Shown here: positions 8,312-18,700 of the stretch, piece by piece
Position numbering within the stretch: position 1 is the stretch's first letter
Layout of the letters: each line of letters starts with the position of its first letter
NCBI GenBank assembly: GCA_018242605.1
Contig: JAFEBP010000004.1
Coordinates: forward strand, 1-64,000
DNA: 64,000 nucleotides
Direction: 5' to 3'
From: Planctomycetota bacterium
GTDB taxonomy: Bacteria > Planctomycetota > Phycisphaerae > Phycisphaerales > UBA1924
Notes under the pieces: generated by a model
The model's input: the letters and a program-made list of their open reading frames with translations, nothing else
The model's database searches: none
What the model was told of the DNA's origin: nothing
Program-made: the position numbers and the translations under genes

Positions 8312-9502
8312 ATGATTCGAGCGATTCATCTGCGGCGTGCGGCCCCGGCTGCGCTGGCGCTGGCTGCGGGGTATGCGTTTGCGGGCGACGCGGGCAACCT
8401 GCTGTTCCCGCTGGATGCTTCCTGGAACGTTGTGCCGTTCTCGGCGAACGGGCCGCAGGGCAACGGACCCGCGGGCGGCGCTGACCCGCTGCAGCGCAAC
8501 GATGACGACTTCGCGCAGTTCGGAACGGGCATGCCCGCGGTGCCGTTCAGCTTCAACCTATACGGCACGCACTACACCGGCGACCAGGTCTTCGTGAACA
8601 ACAACGGCAACCTCTCCTTCGGCACAGGGTTCTCCGACTTTACCAGCACAGGGTTCCCGGTGAACGGCTTCCCGATGGTCGCGCCGTTCTGGGCGGACGT
8701 TGACACCCGCAACCCGCTCAGCGGCGTGGTGCACTACAAGTTCTTCGACGGCAACGGGGACGCAACGCCCGACACGCTCGCGGTGACGTGGGACAACGTG
8801 GGGTATTACGGCGAGCACGCGGACAAGACCAACACCTTCCAGGTGGTGATCTCCAACGGCACCAACCCGCGGATGGGGCTGGGCAACACGGTGTGCTTCT
8901 CGTACGACGACATGAGCTGGACGACCGGGGACGCCTCCAGCGGCTCCAACGGCTTCGGGGGCACGCCCGCCACGGTGGGCGTGAACGCGGGCGACGGCGT
9001 CAACTTCTTCCAGATCGGCCGATTTGATCACGAGGGCGTGGACTACGACGGGCCGGGCGGGAACAACGACGGCGTCTCGTTCCTGGACCGCATGAACCTG
9101 TGCTTCAACACAGGAGAGCAGCAGAACCAGCCGCCCATCGCCGTGGGGCTGCCCGAGGGCAACTGCTTCGTCGTGCTGCCGGGGCAGGAACTGGACCGCC
9201 TGCTGCGGTTCATCGGGCCGGAGATCGGCGACGCGGTGACGATCGACTCGTTCATCGACCTCAACGGCGCTCAGGGGCTGGGCCTGATGGCCCTCATCAA
9301 CTCTCCGGGCGACCCGGCGACGATCCAACTCCACTGGGATCCGGAGGAAGCGGACCAGGGAACGTACAACTTCATCGTGAACTTCAGAGATTCGCAGGGG
9401 CTGGGCAGCAACGCCCAGTTCTCGATCTGCGTGACTCCGACGCCGGGTGCGATCGGCCTGCTCGGCCTGGCGGGGCTGACGGCGATGCGTCGCCGCAGGT
9501 AG
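8312..9502 (+). CDS. Nidogen-like exported protein with CTERM-type tail
   Basis: The 396-residue protein starts with a signal peptide (RRAAPAALALAAGYAFAG). Residues ~60-250 read as a NIDO-type domain: a small VNNNGNLSFG strand, PMVAPFWADVDTR, AVTWDNVGYY, FQVVISNGTN and a CFSYDDM segment. Such domains occur in secreted adhesive proteins. A beta-rich ~100-residue domain follows. The tail is TPTPGAIGLLGLAGL followed by AMRRRR, a hydrophobic helix plus Arg cluster as in PEP-CTERM or MYXO-CTERM sorting tags, but with PTPG in place of PEP. I infer that it is processed and displayed on the outer surface. A strong terminator follows, so it is probably a single-gene transcript. Confidence 0.82.
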   Translation: MIRAIHLRRAAPAALALAAGYAFAGDAGNLLFPLDASWNVVPFSANGPQGNGPAGGADPLQRNDDDFAQFGTGMPAVPFSFNLYGTHYTGDQVFVNNNGNLSFGTGFSDFTSTGFPVNGFPMVAPFWADVDTRNPLSGVVHYKFFDGNGDATPDTLAVTWDNVGYYGEHADKTNTFQVVISNGTNPRMGLGNTVCFSYDDMSWTTGDASSGSNGFGGTPATVGVNAGDGVNFFQIGRFDHEGVDYDGPGGNNDGVSFLDRMNLCFNTGEQQNQPPIAVGLPEGNCFVVLPGQELDRLLRFIGPEIGDAVTIDSFIDLNGAQGLGLMALINSPGDPATIQLHWDPEEADQGTYNFIVNFRDSQGLGSNAQFSICVTPTPGAIGLLGLAGLTAMRRRR

Positions 9503-9543
9503 TTCTGTGATCGGTCTGGTCTTTTTGTTTCGAGACCTTGGGG

Positions 9544-9581
9544 ACCCCGGCGGAGCGAATCGCCGGGGTTCCTGCTTTTTT
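9544..9581 (+). terminator. Rho-independent terminator
   Basis: ACCCCGGCG (9544-9552) pairs with CGCCGGGGT (9561-9569) around an 8-base loop. TCCTGCTTTTTT follows, ending at 9581. Confidence 0.85.
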
Positions 9582-9663
9582 GATAATGGCGGCGATGACC
9601 GCGCGGGCCGGGTAGGGGTTTCCCCGGAGAGGTTGCCAAGCTGGCAGTGCGATACGCTTCTGC

Positions 9664-10107
9664 ATGAGCACCACCACCCCCACCAAACCCGGCTCGTTCC
9701 AACCCCCGGCACCCAGCCCTGAGTTTCAGGCGACGCGAAAGGTCGCCCAGCGCCTGGTTGAGCTCTGCTCGGCCGGGAAGCACCGCGAGGCGATCGAAGA
9801 GCTGTACGCGGACAATGCGCGGCACGTGGAAGTGATGGACGCGCCGCAGTGCCCGCGCGTCCTAGAGGGCAAGGCCAACCATCTCGCGAAGGCCGACCAC
9901 TGGGCCAAGACCACCACCGTCCACGCCTCCACGGTCGGCACGCCGATCATCAACGGCGACCAGTTCATCTGCCCGATGAGCCTGGACTGCACCAGCAGCG
10001 AGGGGCCGATGGCCAACCAGCGGATGCAGATCAGCGAGACCGCGCTCTACACCGTGAAGAACGGCAAGATCACCGAGGGCAAGTTCTTCTACTCGTGCGG
10101 GATGTGA
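9664..10107 (+). CDS. SnoaL/NTF2-like fold protein
   Basis: This is a 147-residue soluble protein with no signal peptide. After a Pro/Thr-rich start of about 20 residues, the pattern fits a SnoaL-like cone-shaped fold: helix VAQRLVELCSAGKHREAIEELYADNARHVE, a central part containing FICPMSLDCTS, and a final strand pair ALYTVKNGKITEGKFFY. The last pattern (VKNGKIxExxFF) is a hallmark of stress-related NTF2-like proteins. The family includes ketosteroid-isomerase-like enzymes and simple ligand-binding proteins, so no reaction can be assigned. The downstream gene converges on it after a 7-base gap. Confidence 0.75.
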   Translation: MSTTTPTKPGSFQPPAPSPEFQATRKVAQRLVELCSAGKHREAIEELYADNARHVEVMDAPQCPRVLEGKANHLAKADHWAKTTTVHASTVGTPIINGDQFICPMSLDCTSSEGPMANQRMQISETALYTVKNGKITEGKFFYSCGM

Positions 10108-10114
10108 CCGAGCG

Positions 10115-13100
10115 TCACGGGCACCCGCCCGCCTCCCACGCTTCAAAGAACCGGGCCACGTCGGCGCCGTCCACTCCGCCATCGAAGTTCACGTCCGCCT
10201 GCGACAGACCGGCGATCCAGACGAGGTAAAACGCCTCGACGTCGCCGCCGTCGACGCCGCCGTCGCGGTTGAAGTCCGCGGGGCACTCGCAGTCGTCGGG
10301 GATGCCGTTGGCGTTGGCGTCGTTGGGCCCGGGCACGGCGAAGGCGACGTTGTCGAGCCAGTGCTCGTTGGTGGCGCCGCCGGTGCGCCCGCCGAAGCCC
10401 AGCAGGGCGGCGAAGGGCGTGTAGTTCGTCACCGGCAGGTGGTCGAACGCCGTCTCCCACACGCCCGAGGCGTTGGTGACCCGCACAGAGATCGTCTCGC
10501 CGTCAAAGAGCACGGTGGCGTGGTGGTAGACGTAATCCTCCATGTCGAAGCTGGGGGTGTACCGGCCCATCGTCACGCCGTTGGACATGATCTCGATGGT
10601 GTTCTCGCCCTCGCCGCCGCCGTTGTCGTAGGTATCGAACTGCACCACCAGAGTCCCGGGGCCGCTGGGCGGCGTGTTGCTGGTGGTGCCGGGGCCCTCT
10701 TCACTGAAGAGTGCGGACTGGGTATACCGCGTGGAGTCGAACGCGGCGAAGCACATGCCGTCGGCGCCCGAGCCGTTGCCGATGCGGAAGTCGAACGAGG
10801 CGTTCAGCCGGGACATCGGCGATTGGGACAGGGGCGGCCGGATCGCGGTGCCGATGAGATTGCCGGTGGCGGTGGTGAGGCGCACCGCGCCGTTCACAAG
10901 GGCCGCGTTGCCGTTGAGCTGGAACGGTGCCGCGGCGGTGTTGAAGTTTGCGAGCAGGAGGGTCTGCGTGTCGCACGAGTCGGGGACGCCGTTGCCGTTG
11001 CAGTCGGTGGCGCGGCCCGCGGCGATGTCGCACTCGTCGGGGATCCCGTTGCCATCGCAGTCGCGGCTGGTGCCGTTGGCCAGGTCGGTGGCATCGGGAA
11101 CGCCGTTGCCGTTGCAGTCCGGTGGCGGGGGCGGGGGCGAGTAGCGCAGGCGCAGGATATTGCTGCCCCGCGCGATGGGGTTGGTGAAGGAATCTTCCTT
11201 GTAGAAGTCGCTGAAGTACAGGCCGTCGGGGCCGGCCGCGATCGCGACGGCGGAGGATGCGCCGCCGCCGTTGTAGTACGCCACGGGCCTGGGGCCCGAG
11301 GTGAGCACGCCGGTGCTGTCGATCTGCCACTCGGTGATGACTTTGTACGTGTTGCTGCCGGGGCCGATGCCGTAGGTGCCGCCGGACTGGGTGACGTACG
11401 CGCGGCCGTAGTACGACGCGGGGAACCCGCTGCCGCCGAACACTTCGGGCTGCACGAACGTGATGTTGACCGGCGCGGTGGAAGGGTTCCAGTTGTACAG
11501 AGCGAAGGTCGCCATGCTGGCGTCCGAGCCGTTGTAACCGTAGTTGCGGCCGGAGACCAGGCGCGAGAAACGGTCGACGCTGGGGCCGTTCTCCACCATG
11601 TAGTGGGCGGCGTCGCTGTACCGCCACGCGCCGCCGAAGGGGTTGCGCAGCCCGCGGGCGAAGATGAGGTCGGTGCGGTTGAGGCCGTCGGAGGTGCTGT
11701 AGAACGGGTTGGTCGAGATCGCCTGGCCGGTGCGGGTCATGCGGAGCACCTTGCCGCGGGCCTGGGTGAGCAACTGGGAGGAGTTGGCGTCGAAGCCGTC
11801 GCCCACGTGAACGTACAGGTAGCCGTCGGGACCGAAAGTGATGTTGGAGATCTGGTGCGACTGGCCCTGCACCTCGGGGGTCAGGTCCAGCACGCGGGTG
11901 CGGGTGGCGGCGGTGATTCCGCCGTCGGTGCTCGTGAAGCGATCCACGGCGGGGTGGTGCGGAGAGGTCTCATCGCCGTTGATCTCGCTGTACAACAGGG
12001 TGACGAAGAGGTCGCCGTTGGTGGGATCGACGGCGGCGCACGCAACGCCCTGCTCGCCCGAGCCCGGGAAGTTGCCGGTGGGGTTGAAGTTGAGCAGGCC
12101 GGTGGCGTAATCCGAGACGACGCCGTTGCGGCGTACGACCTTGATCTGGCCGTACAACTCCACGACGTAGAAGGCGGGGGCGTCGGGCTCCGGGCGCGGG
12201 TTGGGCACGAAGGCGATGTTCACCGGGAGTTGGAAGCCGGTGGCGACGATCTCGGCGCTGAAGTCCGACGCGGTCGTCCACGCCACGGAGGCGCCGCGGG
12301 CGAGGGTCGAAAAATCCGGCTGCGTCTGGCCCGGGAGCGCCACGAAGGTGGACCCGTTGGAGGAGACCCAGTATGACGCGACCGCGCCGGGCGCGAGCGA
12401 CAGCGCCGGCAGGTAGATCACCACGGCGACGCCCTGCCCGTTGGTGAAGGCCAGGTCGGTCTTGGGGAGCGTGAGGGATTCGGCGCCGGCCTGGACCTGC
12501 ACCTTGATGTGCTCGTGCGCGGCGAGAGCGGCGGGGTTGGTGATCTGGTTTCCGCCCGAGACGCGGCCGGTGACATCCAGCAGCACGCCGCCGGCATCGC
12601 CTCGGACTCGGACGACGGCGCCGGACGCCAGGGCGTACGACACGCCGGAAGTCTCGCGGAGCGTGGGCGTGGGCGTGGTGCGGACGTCGTCGGTCTCGAG
12701 AGGGAACGTCGCCGTGGCCGCGCCGGTGGTGAAGTCTCGCGTGGACCACGCGCTCCACTCGGTGGCGGCGACGCCGCTGCTGTCGCGGTGGCGCACCCGA
12801 AGGGTGTACTGGGTGTCGGGCAGCAGGGTGCGGCGACCGGCGTGAGAGTTCTCGAAGACGCCGTCGCCCAGGTGGGTATGGAGGCGTTCAACGCCGCCGA
12901 TGCAGGCCGTGACCCACACGCGCTGCGAGGGCGTGACAGTCCAGACTTCCCAATCGGTGCAGACGTGCGTGTCGCCGGGGTTGGGGTCGGAGAACGGACC
13001 GGTCTCCATGTGCAGGTCGGCCGGGTTGATAATCCGGCCCACGATGGGCTCGGTGATGACCGGCGCCAATGGCGGCTGGTTCTGCGCCGCGGCGGTGCTC

Positions 13101-13162
13101 ACCGCCGCGGCCACTGTCAGCACGCGCACAGCCTTGGCGAGAAACTGCAGACTCACTCTCAT
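10115..13162 (-). CDS. Exported glucose/sorbosone-dehydrogenase-like protein with dockerin-like C-terminus
   Basis: I chose the ATG at 13162 because it begins a signal peptide (LAKAVRVLTVAAAVSTAAA). The ~1015-residue protein has, in order: fibronectin-type-III-like sandwiches (residues ~25-310); a six-bladed propeller of the glucose/sorbosone dehydrogenase (PQQ) type (~310-690, with VNIAFVPNPRPEPDAPAFYVVE, SNITFGPDGYLYVHVGDG and LIFARGLRNPFGGAW); Asp-rich DCNGNGVPDATD thrombospondin-3-like repeats; a legume-lectin-like sandwich (~760-940); and a paired dockerin-like module (ADFNRDGGVDGGDVEAFYL, NFDGGVDGADVARFF). The propeller suggests oxidation of sugars outside the cytoplasm. The dockerin-like pair suggests calcium-dependent anchoring, but no cohesin partner is visible here. 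Confidence 0.88.
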   Translation of the reverse strand: MRVSLQFLAKAVRVLTVAAAVSTAAAQNQPPLAPVITEPIVGRIINPADLHMETGPFSDPNPGDTHVCTDWEVWTVTPSQRVWVTACIGGVERLHTHLGDGVFENSHAGRRTLLPDTQYTLRVRHRDSSGVAATEWSAWSTRDFTTGAATATFPLETDDVRTTPTPTLRETSGVSYALASGAVVRVRGDAGGVLLDVTGRVSGGNQITNPAALAAHEHIKVQVQAGAESLTLPKTDLAFTNGQGVAVVIYLPALSLAPGAVASYWVSSNGSTFVALPGQTQPDFSTLARGASVAWTTASDFSAEIVATGFQLPVNIAFVPNPRPEPDAPAFYVVELYGQIKVVRRNGVVSDYATGLLNFNPTGNFPGSGEQGVACAAVDPTNGDLFVTLLYSEINGDETSPHHPAVDRFTSTDGGITAATRTRVLDLTPEVQGQSHQISNITFGPDGYLYVHVGDGFDANSSQLLTQARGKVLRMTRTGQAISTNPFYSTSDGLNRTDLIFARGLRNPFGGAWRYSDAAHYMVENGPSVDRFSRLVSGRNYGYNGSDASMATFALYNWNPSTAPVNITFVQPEVFGGSGFPASYYGRAYVTQSGGTYGIGPGSNTYKVITEWQIDSTGVLTSGPRPVAYYNGGGASSAVAIAAGPDGLYFSDFYKEDSFTNPIARGSNILRLRYSPPPPPPDCNGNGVPDATDLANGTSRDCDGNGIPDECDIAAGRATDCNGNGVPDSCDTQTLLLANFNTAAAPFQLNGNAALVNGAVRLTTATGNLIGTAIRPPLSQSPMSRLNASFDFRIGNGSGADGMCFAAFDSTRYTQSALFSEEGPGTTSNTPPSGPGTLVVQFDTYDNGGGEGENTIEIMSNGVTMGRYTPSFDMEDYVYHHATVLFDGETISVRVTNASGVWETAFDHLPVTNYTPFAALLGFGGRTGGATNEHWLDNVAFAVPGPNDANANGIPDDCECPADFNRDGGVDGGDVEAFYLVWIAGLSQADVNFDGGVDGADVARFFEAWEAGGCP

Positions 13163-13289
13163 CGGAACACGTTCTTTCTGTCTTGCGACGCTGTTCCCAC
13201 ACGATCTTGGTTGTCGGGCACCGCGATCGATCGACAGACCGACCTGAAGAGATAGATCATTGGCAGGCGCCGGGCCGGACGTGCCAAGG

Positions 13290-14969
13290 CTAGAGCCCGA
13301 GTTCACCCCAGCGCTGCGTCACCAGCTTGCGGACGTCGTCGCTCATGGCGATGATGGGCGGCCATTCTCGGACCGGGTTGCCCCCCACTTCCTCGCCGCG
13401 GATCTTGCGGGTGGCGTCGAAGCCGATCTTGTGGCCGGAGCCCAGGCGCGGGGCGGCGTGGTCGAGGATGTCCAGGGGGCCGTTGACGATCTCCACGTCG
13501 CGGCCGGGGTCGCAGTTGGCGCAGAGGTGGAAGAGCACCTGGTCGTGGTCGTGCACATCGACGTCCTCGTCGACCACGACGATCATCTTGGTCCAGGCCA
13601 TCTGACCGGCGCCCCAGACGGCGTGCATTACGCGGCGGGCCTGCAGCGGGTATTCCTTGCGGATCTTGATGAAGGCGCAGTTGTGGAACGCGCCGAACAT
13701 CGGGAGGTCGTAGTCGATGATGTCGTGGATGAGCGTGCGCAGCAGCGGGAGGAAGATGCGCTCGGTGGCCTTGCCGAGGTAGTAATCCTCCTGCGGCGGC
13801 AGGCCCACGATCGTCGTGGGGTAGACCGGGTCGCGCCGGTGCGTCACGCACGTCACTTCGAGCAGCGGGTAGCGGTCGGGCAGCGAATAGAACCCGGTGT
13901 GGTCGCCGAAGGGCCCTTCGAACACGGCGCCGGGGCCCAGGTCCGCGGGCTGCTTGTCGGCGCAGAAACCGATGCCGCCGGCCTCGTGGCTGACGAAGCC
14001 TTCGATCACGATCTCGCTGTTGGCGGGCACGCTGAGGGGGACGGTCTTGCAATCCACGAGCGGGATGCCGCCGCGGTTGAGGAAACCCGCCAGGAGCATC
14101 TCGCTGATGCCCGGGGGCATGGGAGCGGTCGCGGCGTAGGGCATGACGCTCTCGCCGCCCAGGGCGATGGCGACGGGCATGGGCTCGCCGCGCTGCTTCC
14201 ATGAGCGCCAGTGTCGGGCGCCGTCGTGGTGCATGTGCCAGTGCATCGCCATGTGGCGTTTGCCGAACAGTTGCACGCGGTACATCCCGATGTTGCGGCT
14301 GGGGGGCGTGGGGTTGCCGATGTCGTCGGCGTGGATGGTGTGGATGGTGCCGAGCGTGATGTACCGGCCGCGGTGGTGCTTGTCCCACTCCTTGCCGTGG
14401 CCCAGGCCGTGGATGCCGTGGTTGAGATCGGGGGGATAGCCCAGGGCCGCGAAATCACCGTCGTGGGGCCAGCAGCGCAGGAGCGGGAAGCGGGTGAGAT
14501 CGACCTTGTCCTGCGGGATGACGACTTCCTGGCAGATGCCGGAGCGGACCTTTTTGGGGGGCAGCGCGGCCAGTTCCATTAGTTCGGGGATCTTCTGGAG
14601 TTTGGCGAGCAGCGTCGGCGGGGGTTCGGGCTTGACGAGCTTGCCGACGCGTTCCGCGAGGGCTTCGAGGCCGCCGTGACCGTCGCAGCCCAGGGCCATC
14701 TCGACGCGCCGGTAGCTGCCCCAGGCGTTGATCAGCACCGGGATGTCGCTGCCTTCGACGTTGGTGAACAGCAGGGCGTGCCCGCCCATGCGGTGGAAGC
14801 GAGGGTCGGTGAGCACCGTGCTCTTGCTGGGCGCGTTGGGAGCGGCGCTCTTGCTCACGCGGTCGGCGATCTCCGCGATCTCCAGCACGGGCGACACTTT
14901 CGCCGACACTCGCTTCAACTCTCCCGCGGCCGAGAGGGCGCTGATGAACTCCTGTAGGTTGCTGTACAT
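13290..14969 (-). CDS. UbiD-family prenylated-FMN decarboxylase
   Basis: The ATG at 14969 gives a 559-residue protein (MYSNLQEFISALSAAGELKRV...). Conserved blocks of the UbiD fold include the N-terminal LLFTNVEGSDIPVLINAWGS, GMYRVQLFGKRHMAMHWHMH, PVAIALGGE, FVSHEAGGIG and TTIVGLPPQEDYYLGKATERI. UbiD enzymes use prenylated FMN made by UbiX to (de)carboxylate aromatic or alpha,beta-unsaturated acids. In respiratory organisms a protein of this size often acts in ubiquinone or futalosine-type menaquinone synthesis. No ubiX lies in the window, so the exact substrate is open. It starts back-to-back with the methyltransferase gene: the two possible ATGs overlap in a single CATG. Confidence 0.9.
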   Translation of the reverse strand: MYSNLQEFISALSAAGELKRVSAKVSPVLEIAEIADRVSKSAAPNAPSKSTVLTDPRFHRMGGHALLFTNVEGSDIPVLINAWGSYRRVEMALGCDGHGGLEALAERVGKLVKPEPPPTLLAKLQKIPELMELAALPPKKVRSGICQEVVIPQDKVDLTRFPLLRCWPHDGDFAALGYPPDLNHGIHGLGHGKEWDKHHRGRYITLGTIHTIHADDIGNPTPPSRNIGMYRVQLFGKRHMAMHWHMHHDGARHWRSWKQRGEPMPVAIALGGESVMPYAATAPMPPGISEMLLAGFLNRGGIPLVDCKTVPLSVPANSEIVIEGFVSHEAGGIGFCADKQPADLGPGAVFEGPFGDHTGFYSLPDRYPLLEVTCVTHRRDPVYPTTIVGLPPQEDYYLGKATERIFLPLLRTLIHDIIDYDLPMFGAFHNCAFIKIRKEYPLQARRVMHAVWGAGQMAWTKMIVVVDEDVDVHDHDQVLFHLCANCDPGRDVEIVNGPLDILDHAAPRLGSGHKIGFDATRKIRGEEVGGNPVREWPPIIAMSDDVRKLVTQRWGELGL

Positions 14970-15030
14970 GAGCCCACAAGATAGCAGGCCCGCGGGGCCG
15001 CGGCGTGAGCCCCCGGGCCAACAATGCCCC

Positions 15031-15678
15031 GTGCCCGCACCACTGCCCCCCACCATCACGGCGGATTATCAGCGCGACTGGCCCAAGTACTTCGAGGCGG
15101 TTGCTTCATTGGGCCCCCGCGACACGCTCGTGCGGGCGCTGGACCTGTTCGGGCCGGTGGCGCCCGGGCGGGCGCCGGTGGCGATCGACGTGGCGTGCGG
15201 CGAAGGGCGTGACACGAGAGAGATGTTGCGGCGGGGATGGCGGGTCGTCGCGTTCGACGGCACCGCGCTGGGCGTTGAGCGTCTGCTCGCGGGAGTGCCG
15301 GAACTGGACAAGCCGAGGCTGACGGCGATGGAGCTGCGCATGGAAGATGCGCCGGCGTGCGAGAGCCTGCCGGCAAGGGCGGATCTGATCAACGCGAGCT
15401 TTGCGCTGCCGTTCTGCGACCCCGCGGCGTTCCCGGCGCTGTGGGCGTGGATCGTGCGGACGCTTGCGCCCGGCGGCCGGTTTGCGGGACAGATCTTCGG
15501 CGAGCGCGACGAATGGGCGCCGGTGCGGCCGGCGAGTCATTTCAGCCGCGAGCAGGTGCTCGCGCTGCTCGAACCGTTCGAACACGAGCATTTTGAAGAA
15601 GTGGAGAAGGACGGGGGCGACGCCCTCGGGACGCCCAAGCACCATCACCTGTTCCACATCGTGGCCCGCAAGCGGTGA
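15031..15678 (+). CDS. Class I SAM-dependent methyltransferase
   Basis: The ~215-residue core shows the Rossmann methyltransferase pattern: motif I VAIDVACGEGRDTREMLRRGW, the acidic strand RVVAFDGTALGVERLL, motif IV ADLINASFALPFC, and LAPGGRFAGQIFGERDEWA. It resembles the TehB/thiopurine-methyltransferase-like groups, which detoxify small molecules, but no substrate can be assigned. The start is uncertain. GTG 15031 gives a compact protein; an in-frame ATG at 14968 would add 21 Pro/Arg-rich residues and overlap the start of the divergent UbiD gene in one CATG. The C-terminus is HHHLFHIVARKR. The giant surface gene converges on it across a strong hairpin. Confidence 0.82.
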   Translation: MPAPLPPTITADYQRDWPKYFEAVASLGPRDTLVRALDLFGPVAPGRAPVAIDVACGEGRDTREMLRRGWRVVAFDGTALGVERLLAGVPELDKPRLTAMELRMEDAPACESLPARADLINASFALPFCDPAAFPALWAWIVRTLAPGGRFAGQIFGERDEWAPVRPASHFSREQVLALLEPFEHEHFEEVEKDGGDALGTPKHHHLFHIVARKR

Positions 15679-15716
15679 GGGCATAAGGGATCGGGCATGA
15701 GGGACGCAACGTGCGC

Positions 15717-15750
15717 AGAAAAAAGGCCGGGGCGGAACGCCCCGGCCTTG
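15717..15750 (-). terminator. Terminator of the giant surface-protein gene (possibly bidirectional)
   Basis: AAGGCCGGGGCG (15723-15734) pairs perfectly with CGCCCCGGCCTT (15738-15749). On the minus strand the stem runs into a T-rich tract (complement of the A-run at 15719-15724), so it mainly serves the minus-strand gene. It may also block read-through from the methyltransferase side. Confidence 0.85.
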
Positions 15751-15778
15751 TCGTGCATGCGATTCACCGATCAGTTCA

Positions 15779-18700
15779 TCAGCGGCGGGAGAGGACCTTG
15801 TCGAGCAGTGAGAAGGCGTTCTGGCGGCCGAGGAAGAAGTTGGTGCGGGTGATGGAGTCGAACGAGCCCGAGAGGTCGCGGGCGGTGTTCGCGATGGTGT
15901 AGGAGCGACCGGCGCCGGGCTGGTTGTCGACCGAGTCGGAGGCGAAGGGATCGAACGTGGTGCCAGCGCCGACGCTGTTGGAAATCCGCAGGCCCATGAG
16001 CTCGCCCACGCGGCGGGCCACCGCGCCCGTCAGGGCCTGGGCGATGGTGTTGGCGCCGGTCACGTCGGGGACGATGCCCTTGGTGGCGAAGGAGGGGAGG
16101 AAGACCACGGCGTCGTCCTCGATGTCGGTGTTGAGCGGGTCGGAGTGCTGGCTGAAGCCGTAGGGCTGGGTGAGCACGAAGCCGTTGCTCAGCAGCGAGA
16201 AGTTGAAGGCGTCTCCGAAGGAGGCGGTCAAGGGCAGCACGGGGTCGCTGGTGGTGGAGATGTAGACCGTGGAGAAGGGCTGGAACTCGAAGTCGGCGGG
16301 GTCGGTGGAGAAGCGGACGTCGAAGCCGCTGCCCGCGGTGGAACCCTGGTAGAGAGCGTTGAGCTGGGAGACCAGCTGGCCCAGGACGTACTGGTTCATG
16401 GTCTGGCCGTTGATCGCCGCGCCCGAGAAGCCCAGGCTCTTGAGATCGAAGCCCTTGAGGTTGGTCGTGACGCCGCCGGCCTGGAGCCAGGAGATGCTGC
16501 CGCCGTTGGTCTCGAGGAGGACGTTCTGGGTGCGGCGGATGTTCTCGCCCGTTCCGCCGGTGACGACTTCAACGCCGTAGTCGGTGTTGAACGCGCCCTG
16601 GACGTAGACCGCGAAGGTGCCCGCGGTGCCGGGCGAGCCGGCGCGGTCCGGGACGACGAACTCGATGTAGAAGTCGCCGTTGGCGTCGTAGCCGTAGCGG
16701 GTGGACTCGTTCTGGGCGATCGTGGAGTTGGGCGTGCCGCCGAAGGGCAGGAAGTCTGTGGGGCTGAAGACCATGACGGCGTCGTCGATGGTGGTGGAAG
16801 CGCTGGTATCAAAGAGACCGAACTGGACCACGCCGCGGTTGTCTTCGAAGGTCGCGGGATTGGCGCTGCCCAGGTCGGCGCCCAGGTCGGAGAGCTTGAT
16901 CGTGACCTTCATCTTGGTGCCCGGGGCGATGGGCAGGCGGTTGTTGAGGTGGAAGACGTCGATGTCGGAGGCGATCAACGCGTTGGGAACGCCGGCGTGA
17001 CCGGAGGGCCCGATGGCCGCGGAGATGGTGTTGGTGGTCGTGTTACCCGAAGCGGAGCGGGTGCTGACGATGCCCTGGCCGTTGGTGCCGGTGACGCTGC
17101 CGTCGGCGTTGCGGACGAAGGTGTAGCCGCCGGAGACGATCGAGGGGATCGTGGTGCCGTTGGGGCCGTTGAAGTCGGAAGCCACGGGCGGGTTGACGAC
17201 GAGCGTGCCGTCGCCGGAGTCGGTGGAGGAGTTGAAGCCGGAGTCGCCGTCGTCGAAGACGTTGACGGTGAAGTTGTAATCGCCCAGAGAGTTGGGGGTG
17301 GTGTCGGGGTTGGGCACAACGGCGGGGTTGAAGACCGCGCTGGAGTTGCCCACGACGATGTAGTACGTGCCGGTCTGACGGATGAGGTACGTCTGGGGCA
17401 CGGTGGGGTCGGTGGCCTGCGCGGTGGCGGAGGGCAGCGTCTGGGCGATCGTGGAATCAATGAAGCCGGTGAGGGCCGTGCCGTTGGAGGTGAAGAGCTG
17501 GACATTGGCCCGCAGGGCGGTGCCCTGGAGAGCGCCCAGGCGCAGGATCTGGCCGGCCTGGAGGGTGATTCCGTACACGTCGGCATCGCCGGCGAAACGG
17601 AAGAGGTTGCTGTCGTTGTCGGGGTGGTCGCCGATGAAGCCACGGACGGTGTAGGTGGTGTTGGGATCGGGCAGCCCGTCGGAGGCCCGGTTGTTGTCCA
17701 TGATGAAGTTGAGGTTCGTGGCCCCGTACATGTCGACGCGGAGCGTCGAGCCGTTGATGCCGATGGCGGTATCAACGACGGGGTTCACCTTGTCACCGGC
17801 ATCGCCGACGATGTTGTCCTGGGAGAAGTTGTCCCCCTCGGTGGAGAAGCCGTTGCCGTCGCCGTCGAGGCCGATGCCCACGAGGCGGGCGCGGAAGAGT
17901 TTCTCTGAGATGAGGAAGCGGTAGACACCGGGGCCGGGTTCGCCGGGGACGGCGGGCAGGTTGCGGCTGGTGACGCTGGAGGCGAAGACGACGCGGACGA
18001 TGTTGTTGGTGGAGTCGTAGAGGAGCGTGTAGTCCACGCCCTCGATGAGACGGATCTCGATGTCGCCCGAGCCACGGACTTCGGACACGCTCAGGGCGGT
18101 CTTCATCGTGGCGAAGTCGACGGGCTGGTTGAAGTAGATGTTGGCGGTGAAGACGCGAGAGTCGACGCTCAGGCGGATGTCGGTCACCTGGGCCGAGGCG
18201 GGCGCCAAACGCGGGGCCTCGACGCCGAAGTTGCCGGTGATGCCCGTGAGCGTTGCGCCGCCCACGCGGACCACGCCGACGGTGCCGTTGCTGGCGATGC
18301 GGTATGACTCGCTGCTGCGGGTGGAGCCCACGCCGGTGCCGCCGATGGTGACGGCGCCGATGCTGCCGCGGCCGGCGGCGACGGTGTCGTCGCTGGTGCC
18401 GAAGAAGCCGTCGGCCCCGCGGCGGTAGCCCGCGGTGATGTCGGACTCGCGGAAGTTGCCGCTGACGGTGACGTTGCCGACCGAGCCGGTGCTCAGGAGG
18501 TCGGCGTTGACGCCGGTGCCGCCGAAGTTGCCGTCGCGGCCCAGGTCAAGACCGGCGAGCAAGCCCGAATCGAAGAAATCGCCGGTGACGGAGACCGTGC
18601 CGATCGAGTCGCCGGCGCTGAACAGGGTCTGGGAGACGCGCTGGGTGGTGATGCCGCCCACGCCGCCGCCGAAGCGGAACGACGCACGCTCGGTGACGCC

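Noticed and set aside
10361..12376. 671-residue open frame opposite the sugar-dehydrogenase-like gene
   Set aside because: Antisense shadow rich in Val/Gly/Arg, without motifs or ribosome binding site.
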